A stretch of DNA of 64,000 nucleotides. Origin: UBA1181 sp045226255. GTDB taxonomy: Bacteria; Bacteroidota; Bacteroidia; Bacteroidales; Paludibacteraceae. The translations under genes and the position numbers were made by a program. The notes under the pieces were generated by a model, which saw only the letters and a list, made by a program, of their open reading frames with translations, made no database searches and had not been told where the DNA came from. The stretch covers positions 1 to 64,000 of the forward strand of contig JBGVCG010000036.1 in the NCBI GenBank assembly GCA_045226255.1, given 5' to 3'. Shown piece after piece: positions 34,682-44,326 of this stretch (position 1 is the stretch's first letter; each line of letters starts with the position of its first letter).

Positions 34682-36440
34682 TCAACGCCCCCTTAATTAC
34701 CAAATCTTTGGAAACTTTAGCATCTCGAGGAGAGGCATCGGTCGCCAAAATACCATCTATCACTTCCGTCTTTTGATTATAAATAGGATGCTTCCACGAA
34801 CAATATTTTCTGACATGCATTTCGTTCTTCCCATTTTTCACATCAACATATAACTGAGTTCCATTTATACTGCATTTGGTAAATTGTTTCTTCAAATTCA
34901 GTTTTTTCGAAAATGGGACAAGGAAAAAATTATACGAAGGAGAGGTTATTTTACAATCACGCCACACTTCGTTTCCTCCAAACGAATACGGGAAGTCCGT
35001 CTTTATCCTGCATTTTTCCACCATGACATTCGCCATACACACCTCACTATTAGCATTTGACAAGCGGAGCGCTTTACATTCCACATCACAATTATCCAAC
35101 ACGACATCGGCCACTGTGCCTCCCGTATAAGCATTAAACACAGAATTATTTGTCTTTATTTTAGAATCCGAGATTTTAATACTATAGCTATTATCTTTCC
35201 CCACCTTGTAAGATGGTAGGCCAAACATATAATTACAATCCCATTTGCCATCATCGCCATTAATATGTTTATAACTAGACATATCAACAAACTCACAATT
35301 CTTAAATCCGACTTTCCAGGAGGCATGAGTGTCTCCTGCTCTTTGAATGGCTAAAACACGTCTATACACATCAGGACGACTATCATTTCTCTTCGACAGG
35401 AATTTGCAATTATTCACAGTTCCCTCTACCTGATAGTGATATCCTGAATCCTTTCTGTTGTCATATAAAATAAAAAAGCCGGATCCCTTCACCTGATTAG
35501 AAGAGACGAACTCGCAATCCGACACTTCAAACCGAATATCACAATCCGTTTTATTAACCTGACTAGAAGAGAAACAAATCGTTTCGTCCTTCGCATCATG
35601 AAAGAAATGACAATTACTTAACCGTATATTAGTTTTACCCCCATCGGGTTTATCCTTCATCATCACCCACACAACACCTCCTATAGTAGAAAGGCTCTCA
35701 TTTTCCACATTACAATCCTGGATTTTTATATCCTTGGCATAACAGACCGTGAATGCATTCAGATTATTATACTTTCCCTTGTTATAGATATTCACATTGG
35801 AGATATTTATGTCTTCAGCATATAGATTAAACATATAAAAATTCCCCTTAAATTCTGGAGTTTTATTGACTTTAACTTCTATATTAAAATCGTGATAATA
35901 ATTATGCTTAACCTTTTTGCTTTCCTCATTATGGAAAAGCCATATACTGGAATTATAATCTTGGTATAATTCCTCCGGCAATACGAGCGTCGCACCATTT
36001 CCGTCCACTTCAAGATCATGGTCCACAAGGAATACATCGTGAACAGTCCTACTCTTTATGCAATATCTCTTTTTGCTGAAGTTTATCTTTTTCGTCAGGG
36101 AGATACATTGGCGAATCGCTTCCGTATCATCTGTTATTCCGTCCCCCTTTGCGCCAAACCACTCCGGACACAAATACTCGTTATCAACCACCCCTTTAAT
36201 GCTACCATTGAATAGGGAACCACCATTGAAATCCAGCACACAATTACTCGGCATAGAAATCTCTTTTCCTCCCAAATTTATATCCGATCTGATCTCGTAT
36301 ACCATTCCGTTCTTGCTTAACTGCTTTTGCAAATCAGACAATGATTCTATCACTATCTTATCCTTCGCATGAACCTTCAATGCAAAAAAGGCACCAGCAA
36401 TAACGGAAAGCACAAATACTATAGAGAAAACCTTCTTCAT
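34665..36440 (-). CDS. Secreted right-handed beta-helix protein (pectate-lyase-3-like)
   Basis: A 591-residue protein with a signal peptide (MKKVFSIVFVLSVIAGAFFA, cut after KVHA) and no lipobox. After an N-terminal strand region comes EWFGAKGDGITDDTEAIRQCI, the classic opening of Pectate_lyase_3-type beta-helix proteins such as polysaccharide lyases, epimerases and phage tailspikes. The rest is built of short strand repeats (LSNCHF, VSDCEFV, VNNCKFL, FKNCEFVD, LDNCDVEC, VEKCRI) typical of a parallel beta-helix. A catalytic set was not identified. In a Wzx/Wzy locus it could be a glycan lyase, epimerase or binding protein in the periplasm. Overlaps the GT4 gene upstream by 4 bp and the acyltransferase downstream by 17 bp. 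Confidence 0.75.
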   Translation of the reverse strand: MKKVFSIVFVLSVIAGAFFALKVHAKDKIVIESLSDLQKQLSKNGMVYEIRSDINLGGKEISMPSNCVLDFNGGSLFNGSIKGVVDNEYLCPEWFGAKGDGITDDTEAIRQCISLTKKINFSKKRYCIKSRTVHDVFLVDHDLEVDGNGATLVLPEELYQDYNSSIWLFHNEESKKVKHNYYHDFNIEVKVNKTPEFKGNFYMFNLYAEDINISNVNIYNKGKYNNLNAFTVCYAKDIKIQDCNVENESLSTIGGVVWVMMKDKPDGGKTNIRLSNCHFFHDAKDETICFSSSQVNKTDCDIRFEVSDCEFVSSNQVKGSGFFILYDNRKDSGYHYQVEGTVNNCKFLSKRNDSRPDVYRRVLAIQRAGDTHASWKVGFKNCEFVDMSSYKHINGDDGKWDCNYMFGLPSYKVGKDNSYSIKISDSKIKTNNSVFNAYTGGTVADVVLDNCDVECKALRLSNANSEVCMANVMVEKCRIKTDFPYSFGGNEVWRDCKITSPSYNFFLVPFSKKLNLKKQFTKCSINGTQLYVDVKNGKNEMHVRKYCSWKHPIYNQKTEVIDGILATDASPRDAKVSKDLVIKGALNVIKK

Positions 36441-37558
36441 AACAAATCGCGATATAACTTAATCATCATTAAACCGAACCCTTCTATTGAGAACGACTCC
36501 TTTGCCGTATTGTTCGCATTCAATATGACTTGTTTACAATCCATTTCAACCAAAGAACTCAATATCGAAACTCCATCGTCAACATTGTTGAAAAGGAAAC
36601 CATTATACCCATCCTTGATAAACTCCTTTGAACCACCTGAATTTTTCGCAATTACCGGGCATCCCCAAAACATTGCCTCCACAGTAACCCGGCCTAATGC
36701 CTCGTTGTCTGAACACATCAAAAAGGCGGTCGCATTTTTCACATAACTGGACAAATCACGCTTGTATCCGACAAAATCGACACAGTCCTTCAGACCATTA
36801 TCTCGAATAAAATCATACATTTTCGACATCAAAACTTCATCTACAATCTTGCCCACAAAAATGAGTCGATATCCTTTCTTATAGATTTGGGAACCCGCAA
36901 AGATACGCAACGCCAACTCAACGCCTTTGGTCTTTATCAACAATGCGGAGCAGAACAATATATATTTCTCCTTATTCTCAACATAGCACGCATCGTCAAT
37001 CCCCATCACAGCATTTCTAATCACCCTAGCATTAGGAAATTTATCCAATCCCCAATGAATCTGCACCGATTCAGAAATAGACAGATTCAGGTCCGACTTT
37101 TCCATTAAGGAACGGAACTTTTTCATTCCGCAAAATGGCTTCATACCAAAGTCCAAATCTTGAAACTCCCTAAAATGCCAGACATGTTTAACATTACATC
37201 TCAACGCAGCCTCTATACCTATTGTCATAACGCTCGTATTTGAGTGTATGATCTGAATCGAATACAAAGAGACCAGACGCTCAATTTTTCTACAAGCTTT
37301 ATAATTATACCATTTATCGAATAGATACCGGAAAGGATACTTCAAATAGTTGAAATCTTTCGGCAATATGTTTAACTTAAAAGGAATAACAATACATTCA
37401 TACCCTTTTTGGACGAAATAATCGTAGGCAGCGCCATAATCCCGGAATAGGATATATGGTTTAACAACATCCCGAACAGACTGCAACATATTCTCTAGAG
37501 AATATGAGCATCCCCCCATCGAGTTCGTCTCGTGATTTATGTACAATATATTTATCAT
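36437..37558 (-). CDS. Glycosyltransferase family 4 protein
   Basis: A 373-residue GT-B-fold enzyme. The N-terminus has NHETNSMGGCSYSLENML, with the usual Gly-Gly near the donor pocket, and IIHSNTSVMTIGI. The C-terminal domain has FVGYKRDLSSYVKNATAFLMCSDNEALGRVTVEAM, where the second E-x7-E-type pair (E-A-L-G-R-V-T-V-E) binds the nucleotide sugar. It lies between a GT2 gene and the beta-helix gene, which it overlaps by 4 bp, in the middle of the polysaccharide operon. Sugar specificity unknown. Confidence 0.9.
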   Translation of the reverse strand: MINILYINHETNSMGGCSYSLENMLQSVRDVVKPYILFRDYGAAYDYFVQKGYECIVIPFKLNILPKDFNYLKYPFRYLFDKWYNYKACRKIERLVSLYSIQIIHSNTSVMTIGIEAALRCNVKHVWHFREFQDLDFGMKPFCGMKKFRSLMEKSDLNLSISESVQIHWGLDKFPNARVIRNAVMGIDDACYVENKEKYILFCSALLIKTKGVELALRIFAGSQIYKKGYRLIFVGKIVDEVLMSKMYDFIRDNGLKDCVDFVGYKRDLSSYVKNATAFLMCSDNEALGRVTVEAMFWGCPVIAKNSGGSKEFIKDGYNGFLFNNVDDGVSILSSLVEMDCKQVILNANNTAKESFSIEGFGLMMIKLYRDLL

Positions 37559-37572
37559 TCTCTCAAGAAAAT

Positions 37573-38469
37573 TTATTTGCGAGGGAACTCCATTAAAGGA
37601 TGGAAAGAGATCAACGCCGCTGTCGCCTTATATAAAATCTTAGCACGCTTGAAATCCCCACGTAAAGCCAAACGCAAAATCGACCCAAATTGCTTTACAT
37701 AATAGACGAATTTAGAGACTTTCGAAAGATTCTGATACTTGAACAGATTATATCCCTCATTTCTAAATCTATAGTAATAATTCCGCAATCTCACGTCGTT
37801 TGTTTCCGTATAGAAAGACAAGTCCGATTGAATCGCCCTTTTATGCAAAACGATGCTATCGCAAACCATATAAGAGACATACTTTTTACTGATACGCATC
37901 GTATATTCCGCATCATCTCCCCATATGAAATACTCCTTATACGGCAACCCCACTTCACGGATAATGGCGGTGGAAAGGAATACTGACACAAAAGTTGAGG
38001 ATAGAACCCGTATCATATTCCTGTCAATCATATCATAGAAATAAGCGTAACCATTTTCCGACTTGCGTTGGTCCACTTGAGGCGTATTCATCGGAGCTCC
38101 GTTTATACCCCGCACCTGACTACACACAAAACCAATGTTATCCTTCAAATGATACGCATTCTGAAGTTGCTCCAACGCATCTGGATTGCAAATCACATCA
38201 TCATCCATCACCCAGCAATAACCATAACCATTCTCCGCAACATATTTCATGCCAGTAAAGAATCCTCCTGCGCCTCCACAATTATCTTGAGTCAACACAA
38301 TAAGATCGTTTTGTCCTTCCAACCACGATTTCGTGTCGTCAGTCGAACCATTATTGATTACTATTATATCCCTGTTTTGATAAGTTTGGTTACGAAGAGA
38401 TGAAATAACCTCCTTCAACAATGCCAATCGATTGTATGTTACAACAACTATACCGACTTTATCATTCAT
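37573..38469 (-). CDS. GT2 glycosyltransferase, probable galactofuranosyltransferase
   Basis: A 298-residue GT-A-fold enzyme that opens GIVVVTYNRLALLKEVISSL and NNGSTDDT. The stretch QDNCGGAGGFFTGM followed by WVMDDDV, then YFIWGDDAEYTMRI and VLHKRA, is the pattern I associate with GlfT-like galactofuranosyltransferases and their rhamnosyl relatives. The DDD motif and W-G-D-D are the metal-binding and catalytic-base regions. The locus also encodes UDP-galactopyranose mutase (43.2 kb), which supplies UDP-galactofuranose, so a galactofuranose transfer is likely. The link is inferred from motif and context. It overlaps the Wzy candidate upstream by 4 bp. Confidence 0.85.
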   Translation of the reverse strand: MNDKVGIVVVTYNRLALLKEVISSLRNQTYQNRDIIVINNGSTDDTKSWLEGQNDLIVLTQDNCGGAGGFFTGMKYVAENGYGYCWVMDDDVICNPDALEQLQNAYHLKDNIGFVCSQVRGINGAPMNTPQVDQRKSENGYAYFYDMIDRNMIRVLSSTFVSVFLSTAIIREVGLPYKEYFIWGDDAEYTMRISKKYVSYMVCDSIVLHKRAIQSDLSFYTETNDVRLRNYYYRFRNEGYNLFKYQNLSKVSKFVYYVKQFGSILRLALRGDFKRAKILYKATAALISFHPLMEFPRK

Positions 38470-39689
38470 GCCAAAAACGTTTCTCCTTTATATTTAAGAA
38501 CTAATAATTGCTTCAGTTTCCTCAGTTTTGCAGGATGTCCCTCATACAAGCCGTCTTGCTTCTTCACATCCGCAAACAATAAAAATGTAATCGGACATGT
38601 AATCACCCCCAACATGAAATTGTTAGAAATATTCGCAATGGAATAAACACCAAACAATATATACAAAAATTTGCAATTACACTTCCATATCTTGTAGAAA
38701 GCCCGACCATACATCACCAGCAAAAAAACATAGAACACGACACCATAGGACAACAAGAAACTAACGAAACCGCTATCTATGTAAAAATAACTCTCTCCGG
38801 GAATCAAATCTCGTGTTTTAATCTCAATCAAATTGCCGAAAAGATTAATATCATAAGTAAGAAAAGCCTGAATATTCAACAACATTCGAGTACTCGTCCA
38901 CTCATTTATAAATTCAAAAAAACTTGAGTCATTCAGCAACAACAATGAAAACGACAATAATACAACAACCAGCGTCATGACAGTAAATGCCGTCATGGAA
39001 AAATATTTCCATATTTTCCCCTCAAAAGTTATCCATTGCCACTTGTACGAAACAACATATGCGATAAAAACAACTAAATTTAAAAACAGCTGCAATCTGG
39101 CAAAGCTAATGACGTATATCAGCAAAGACAGAGATACTAAAAAGGACAAATAAAGGTATGAACAATCGAATCTTCTCTTATATAACAACAAGAAAACGAG
39201 TGTCATACCATAATATGCAGGCGTTGAATAATAATGGAAACCCAAATAATAACTTTTCCATGCGCCCAACAAAGGGACCTCCCTATACTGGAATTCATTG
39301 GGGACAATACCCAAGAAGGATAATACGGCGGCCACAATCAACGCTATCGATAAATATTTTATCAGCAAATCAACAATCACATCGAATTTTACGTCTTTGG
39401 CTGCCAACATAAGCGCCAATGAAGCATATATCTGCGAAGAATAAGCCGTCTTGAAATACCAAGGTAATAGAATAACAAAAACGACTGCGATCAATAAACT
39501 TATCGCACTTTTATTCTGCTTAAAATACGAAACATACGCAATCATTGCGGATAGCAATCGTAAATAATTGCACATCAACGCAATCGGCAAAAAAGAGAAT
39601 GCGGATTTATGCAAAGCATCAAAAAAAGCAGCTATGCAATATAATACAAATGCGATATAAAACAATATGTACTTTTTCTCCGACACCAT
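38466..39689 (-). CDS. O-antigen-polymerase-like membrane protein (Wzy candidate)
   Basis: A 407-residue polytopic protein with about ten to twelve hydrophobic segments and one large loop (roughly 255-310, with WTSTRMLLNIQAFLTY and RDLIPGESYFYIDSGF). This is the usual shape of Wzy and EpsG-like polymerases, which are poorly conserved in sequence. It lies in an operon with a Wzx flippase and glycosyltransferases and is the only unassigned membrane protein there, so it is the best candidate to link repeat units in the periplasm. The assignment rests on topology and context. Its ATG is 63 bp below the third acyltransferase gene. Confidence 0.7.
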   Translation of the reverse strand: MVSEKKYILFYIAFVLYCIAAFFDALHKSAFSFLPIALMCNYLRLLSAMIAYVSYFKQNKSAISLLIAVVFVILLPWYFKTAYSSQIYASLALMLAAKDVKFDVIVDLLIKYLSIALIVAAVLSFLGIVPNEFQYREVPLLGAWKSYYLGFHYYSTPAYYGMTLVFLLLYKRRFDCSYLYLSFLVSLSLLIYVISFARLQLFLNLVVFIAYVVSYKWQWITFEGKIWKYFSMTAFTVMTLVVVLLSFSLLLLNDSSFFEFINEWTSTRMLLNIQAFLTYDINLFGNLIEIKTRDLIPGESYFYIDSGFVSFLLSYGVVFYVFLLVMYGRAFYKIWKCNCKFLYILFGVYSIANISNNFMLGVITCPITFLLFADVKKQDGLYEGHPAKLRKLKQLLVLKYKGETFLA

Positions 39690-39752
39690 CTATAATCAAA
39701 TCACTTCAGCGTATTTAAATCCGCCATACTTTCTCAAGTAAAGATGAGGAAC

Positions 39753-40730
39753 CTATATTCTAAATAATCTATCAGAATAAGGGATTTTCATTATCCCGAC
39801 AGCAATCAAGGATATACTTAGACATGCAAGGATATATTCCACTCCGAAATCCACCCAACTAGGCAAGAATCCATCAATCGAAATAAACGGTTCATGATAT
39901 ACTAACATACCCAATAATATCTCATGGAGCGCATAAATCGGAAGGAAGCACTGGGACAACACCTTAATGACCGCCTCAGATCTGAACTGCCTTATTTTAA
40001 GACACATACAAAAAGCGCTTGTCGCATAGGCGATACAAGTGATGTCACCAAAATGGAATTCGATTCCTTTGGTATTCAACAACTGGACAGAAGAGACGTA
40101 AAGAATCATGGCTAAAATCAGATGCCAACATTTCACACGTTGCACCACATTTGGATTGAGTCGGATATATACGCCCAAGCTAAAATAAAAGACCCAATAC
40201 CAGACCCTAAACGTTTGTATGATGTAGTCTTTCTCTATGCCATATAAATAATCCATGACAAACATAAGAAAGCAGACTATTCCCAGCAACGACAGCCAAA
40301 CTACAGCATTCTTTTTCAGGACATTTAATATTCCAGGCATAAGCATATACAATATCATCATCGCACCGAAATACCAAAAATGTCCGAATCTACCCTGTTG
40401 AATAAAACACAAAGGGAAATCCCAATAGAATGCGTCAAACCTAATATAATTAATTATGTTCCACAACACACATACGAGAAGGCATAACCTGATAATTCCC
40501 CAAATCTTTTTCAAAACGTACTTATACGTAATTGTTCGTCCGGACAACAAGTATCCACTAACCATAAAAAACAAAGGAACTGCGATACCCGAAATCGAAT
40601 ACAAGAAAGGCTTGGGCGAATAATCGAAATCCGTGCACAAATTTCTATGGACGCCAAGATGCAACATTAAAACCATATACATTGCTATGATTTTAACCAA
40701 GTCAATCGATAAGATTCTATCATTCGGCAT
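39753..40730 (-). CDS. Acyltransferase-3-family membrane protein (third of three)
   Basis: A 325-residue polytopic membrane protein from the ATG at 40730 (a GTG lies one codon upstream). The first helix reads SIDLVKIIAMYMVLMLHLGV with the conserved His, and IAVPLFFMVSGYLLSGR is the second family motif. About ten membrane segments follow, with no extra C-terminal domain. It should acylate a sugar of the repeat unit. It is 30 bp below the flippase gene and 63 bp above the polymerase candidate. Confidence 0.86.
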   Translation of the reverse strand: MPNDRILSIDLVKIIAMYMVLMLHLGVHRNLCTDFDYSPKPFLYSISGIAVPLFFMVSGYLLSGRTITYKYVLKKIWGIIRLCLLVCVLWNIINYIRFDAFYWDFPLCFIQQGRFGHFWYFGAMMILYMLMPGILNVLKKNAVVWLSLLGIVCFLMFVMDYLYGIEKDYIIQTFRVWYWVFYFSLGVYIRLNPNVVQRVKCWHLILAMILYVSSVQLLNTKGIEFHFGDITCIAYATSAFCMCLKIRQFRSEAVIKVLSQCFLPIYALHEILLGMLVYHEPFISIDGFLPSWVDFGVEYILACLSISLIAVGIMKIPYSDRLFRI

Positions 40731-40760
40731 CACCTACACCCTTATTACAAATTCTAAAAT

Positions 40761-42212
40761 TCAACTCTCAGAATCCTTCTTATGTAATTTACCCCTAATA
40801 ATATTCTTCAGCTCCTTATAATTTTCATCTCCGAAAATAATGGACAACATCAGATATGAAATAATCCCCACAGGGATACCCACACACACCTTTATCAAAT
40901 ATGATTCCACGAAATACATGGAGGAATAAACTATCACTGCCATGATGACGCAATTAATCACGATTGGCAGCAAAGCCTTCAATTGTTTCCACTCACCATA
41001 ATCGTAGAATTTCTTTGTATAATAACAATTGAACGAAAAGGCGACAAACTCATAGAAGGCCTTTCCCACCACCATTCCGATCAAACCCAAAGGAATACTC
41101 AAGAATAGGATGAGGAAGCCGATCGGTTTCTTAAAAAACTCCAGTTTCAGGACCAAATCCGTACGACCTTTCACATACAATAGATTAAGATTCAAACTTG
41201 TCAACGGACTTAGCATATATCCAATACAAAGGACCTGTAACACAGGCACACAAGGAATCCACTTCTCCCCTATCATTACCGGGATTAAATAAGGAGCGAT
41301 GACAGCCAATCCGACTAAAATCGGATAAAGCAGATACAACGGAACCGTCATCAGTTTTTTGTATGCGGAAATTAAGCGCTCATCATCATCCTGAAGTTTT
41401 GACAGAACGGGGAAATTCACTTTTACGGCCATATCCTGCACAGACTGCATCGGCAGTAACGCATATTGATTACCCCTATTATAATATCCCACCTGCTCCT
41501 TGGAAAAAGACTTTCCTATCACAAGCGTATACATATTACTGTACAAAGTATTAATCAAACTTGAGCCCAGAAGTTTGGAGCCAACCCCCCATAAACTTTT
41601 AAACGAATCCTTCGAGAACACAAGACTTGGCCGCCATTTAGCGACATACCAAATGCATACAGAGCAAAACAGATTCCCGGCAATCGTCTGAATAACCAAG
41701 GCCCATACGCCAAAACCATTAAAGGCGAGGACCAGGCCTGTCGCTCCCGTCACCAACATTCCAGAAATTGTGATTATGGACAATTTCCTAAATTGCAGAT
41801 TGATACGTAATCGGGTACTTTGTACGGCGGTAAAACCTGTTATAATCAACGAGAGTGCGACAACCCTTGTCACATCCTTTAAGATCGGCATATTATAAAA
41901 ATCCGCAATGAGCGGAGATGTCACATACAACAAGCAATAAAAGAAGACAGCCACCAGTAGATTGAAATAAAAAATAGTGGAATAATCAGTGTCGGTCCGA
42001 TCCTTTTTTTGAATCAATGCACTAGACAATCCACTATCAGTAAAAACATTGGCTATTGCGATAAAGATAGTCAACATTCCAACCACGCCATAATCACCAG
42101 GGGATAGAATGCGCGCCAATATAACACCAATGACAAAATGGACTACCTGGGTCAAGACTTTTTCAAGTCCTGTCCATATAGCTCCACTTACGACACTTTG
42201 TTTTAAACCCAC
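40761..42212 (-). CDS. wzx: Polysaccharide repeat-unit flippase (Wzx, WzxC-like)
   Basis: A 483-residue protein with about 14 transmembrane segments, which fits the MOP/MVF flippase superfamily. The start QSVVSGAIWTGLEKVLTQVV and then ILARILSPGDYGVVGML is typical of the WzxC/RfbX-type lipopolysaccharide flippases. It should move the undecaprenyl-linked repeat unit across the inner membrane for the polymerase. The start codon is GTG at 42212; no ATG occurs before residue 47, and the GTG fits the family start. It lies 12 bp below the second licD gene and 30 bp above an acyltransferase gene. Confidence 0.92.
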   Translation of the reverse strand: MGLKQSVVSGAIWTGLEKVLTQVVHFVIGVILARILSPGDYGVVGMLTIFIAIANVFTDSGLSSALIQKKDRTDTDYSTIFYFNLLVAVFFYCLLYVTSPLIADFYNMPILKDVTRVVALSLIITGFTAVQSTRLRINLQFRKLSIITISGMLVTGATGLVLAFNGFGVWALVIQTIAGNLFCSVCIWYVAKWRPSLVFSKDSFKSLWGVGSKLLGSSLINTLYSNMYTLVIGKSFSKEQVGYYNRGNQYALLPMQSVQDMAVKVNFPVLSKLQDDDERLISAYKKLMTVPLYLLYPILVGLAVIAPYLIPVMIGEKWIPCVPVLQVLCIGYMLSPLTSLNLNLLYVKGRTDLVLKLEFFKKPIGFLILFLSIPLGLIGMVVGKAFYEFVAFSFNCYYTKKFYDYGEWKQLKALLPIVINCVIMAVIVYSSMYFVESYLIKVCVGIPVGIISYLMLSIIFGDENYKELKNIIRGKLHKKDSES

Positions 42213-42224
42213 ACCTGCCTCTTT

Positions 42225-43121
42225 TTACATAGTTCTTCTAAGTTCCTGCAGATACGGTTCATACGTTTTTTCCGTATCAATAGCTAGATATCCGCCATGA
42301 TATGTCGGTTGTTTACTTGGTTTCATATAGTCACCATAAAGCACAGTCAACACCTTATCATATTCCTTAGGAACAGGTATTCGAATATCCTCAAAAGGCA
42401 AGTAAATAGTTTCACAGAACCATTCCTTGTCTAATTTCTTTTTCCTAATAACATCTATATTCAACGTCAAACCAAGTTCAAAAACATCTCTATCATCCGA
42501 GAAACTATATTTAGACAACTCTGTTTCATATCGCTCGTAACAATCAATAAACTTATGAGTATGTGTGTATATATAAGTAAACATAAGTTTAATATAATAC
42601 AAAGGATTCAAAGTCTTCCTATAATACGGGAACCAGCACATCACCTTTTCCTTTTTCTTTCCCACATCACTTAGGAAACGCTTTTGCACATTCGTATCGT
42701 TAGGGAATGTGTCATAAACAAAAATATCAATAAAGATTCCATGATGAAAATCCCACTTATAATCCGAATGAAGAATTGCCGTGGTCCCATCCATTCTCAA
42801 CTGAGCATGGCCCCTATGATACGGAACGGACTCTGTATAAGCACACTGAAAAAAATAAGGAGAATTAAACTCAGAAGATGCAATTGAGAGCAATTTATTA
42901 TAATCATCCCTCATCATCACCATATCGATATCATCATCCCACGGAATATAACCTCCATGTCTAACCGCACCTAACAAAGTCCCACTAGAAGCCCAAATCC
43001 TCAAATTATGCTTTTCACAGACTTCCAATAACTTTTTCAGCAAATTCATCTGCACATTCCAAATATGCTTCATTTGGGATGAGACCTTATATCCGCATCT
43101 TATCTCTTCATCTAAATTCAT
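42225..43121 (-). CDS. LicD-family phosphotransferase (second copy)
   Basis: A 298-residue protein with the LicD signature ASSGTLLGAVRHGGYIPW followed by DDDIDMVM (44-69), and the late DIRIPVPKEYDKVLTVLYGDY block common to the family. It would transfer a phospho-substituent from a CDP donor to the glycan. It shares the motif, but little else by eye, with the LicD at 27.1 kb, so the two may act at different sites or on different acceptors. It lies 57 bp below glf and 12 bp above wzx. Confidence 0.9.
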   Translation of the reverse strand: MNLDEEIRCGYKVSSQMKHIWNVQMNLLKKLLEVCEKHNLRIWASSGTLLGAVRHGGYIPWDDDIDMVMMRDDYNKLLSIASSEFNSPYFFQCAYTESVPYHRGHAQLRMDGTTAILHSDYKWDFHHGIFIDIFVYDTFPNDTNVQKRFLSDVGKKKEKVMCWFPYYRKTLNPLYYIKLMFTYIYTHTHKFIDCYERYETELSKYSFSDDRDVFELGLTLNIDVIRKKKLDKEWFCETIYLPFEDIRIPVPKEYDKVLTVLYGDYMKPSKQPTYHGGYLAIDTEKTYEPYLQELRRTM

Positions 43122-43178
43122 ACTTCCACTTTCTCAATAAGACATACCTGAAATATATATTATCATTCAGACAATCCA

Positions 43179-44321
43179 TTAAATGATCTGTAACACGTGT
43201 TCAATCACCGGTGCCATGTCATAATACCTATACTCAGCCAAACGACCGCCAAAGATGACATCCGACTCTCTCGCCGCCATTTCACGATAGGAATCCGCCA
43301 AACCGTTATTTTTCTCATCATTCACAGGATAATACGGTTCCATTCCATCCTTGTACTCAGTGGAGTATTCCTCACTGATCACGCTCTTTGGACAATCATA
43401 TACCTGTTGCCCGAACATTTCAAAATGTTTATGCTCGATCACACGCGTATAAGGGACATCATGGCTAGTATAGTTCACCACCGCATTCCCTTGATAATTA
43501 GAGGTTTCAACCACTCTAGTTTCAAAACTAACCGTACGCCAATCCAATTTACCCAATGAGTAATCGAAGTATTGGTCGATCGGACCAGTAAAGACCAAAC
43601 GATCCGCCATTTCCCTCCAGCTATCTTTCCATACCCTTCCGGTTGAAGGGCAAACAGAATGGAAGAAATCCTCTCCGACTCTACATTCGACGCCTTCCAA
43701 CAGGCCATCTATCAGTCTGTTGTATCCGCCAATCGGAATTCCCTGATAAGAATCGTTGAAATAATTATTATCAAAGACGAGACGGACAGGCAACCTTTTA
43801 ATAATGAAAGCAGGGAGTTCCGTACACTTCCTACCCCATTGTTTTTCAGTATATTCTTTTATTAACTTTTCAAAAATATCCTTACCGACTAAAGACAAGG
43901 CCTGTTCCTCCAGATTTTGAGGCTCACGTCCATTTAGATTTCGAACCGCCTCGCACCTTTGTTCTTCGATTTTCCTAGAAGCCTCCTCAGGCGTTTTGAC
44001 GCCCCACATCTGATAGAAGGTGTTCATGTTGAAAGGAAGGTTATACAATTCGCCCTTATAATTCGCCACAGGTGAATTCGTATAACGGTTAAACTCCACT
44101 ATTGAGTTTACAAAATCCCAAACTGTTTTATTATTCGTATGAAAAATATGCGCTCCATATTTGTGTACATTGATTCCCTCAATGTTTTCGCAATACAGAT
44201 TTCCACCCAAATTTGGACGCTTTTCAATCACCAAACACTTCTTCCCTAGCTTAAAAGCACGATATGCAAATGTCGCGCCAAAAAGGCCGGAACCAACTAT
44301 CAAATAATCGTACTTACCCAT
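43179..44321 (-). CDS. glf: UDP-galactopyranose mutase
   Basis: A 380-residue flavoprotein that interconverts UDP-galactopyranose and UDP-galactofuranose. The FAD-binding start YDYLIVGSGLFGATFAYR, the EKRPNLGGNLYCEN segment, HKYGAHIFHTNNKTVWDFV, and the late RVIEHKHFE and GGRLAEYRYYDM are all standard for Glf. Length is normal. It implies that the glycan made by this locus contains galactofuranose, which agrees with the GlfT-like gene at 37.6 kb. It lies 5 bp below the ugd gene. Confidence 0.97.
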   Translation of the reverse strand: MGKYDYLIVGSGLFGATFAYRAFKLGKKCLVIEKRPNLGGNLYCENIEGINVHKYGAHIFHTNNKTVWDFVNSIVEFNRYTNSPVANYKGELYNLPFNMNTFYQMWGVKTPEEASRKIEEQRCEAVRNLNGREPQNLEEQALSLVGKDIFEKLIKEYTEKQWGRKCTELPAFIIKRLPVRLVFDNNYFNDSYQGIPIGGYNRLIDGLLEGVECRVGEDFFHSVCPSTGRVWKDSWREMADRLVFTGPIDQYFDYSLGKLDWRTVSFETRVVETSNYQGNAVVNYTSHDVPYTRVIEHKHFEMFGQQVYDCPKSVISEEYSTEYKDGMEPYYPVNDEKNNGLADSYREMAARESDVIFGGRLAEYRYYDMAPVIEHVLQII

Positions 44322-44326
44322 CTAAA

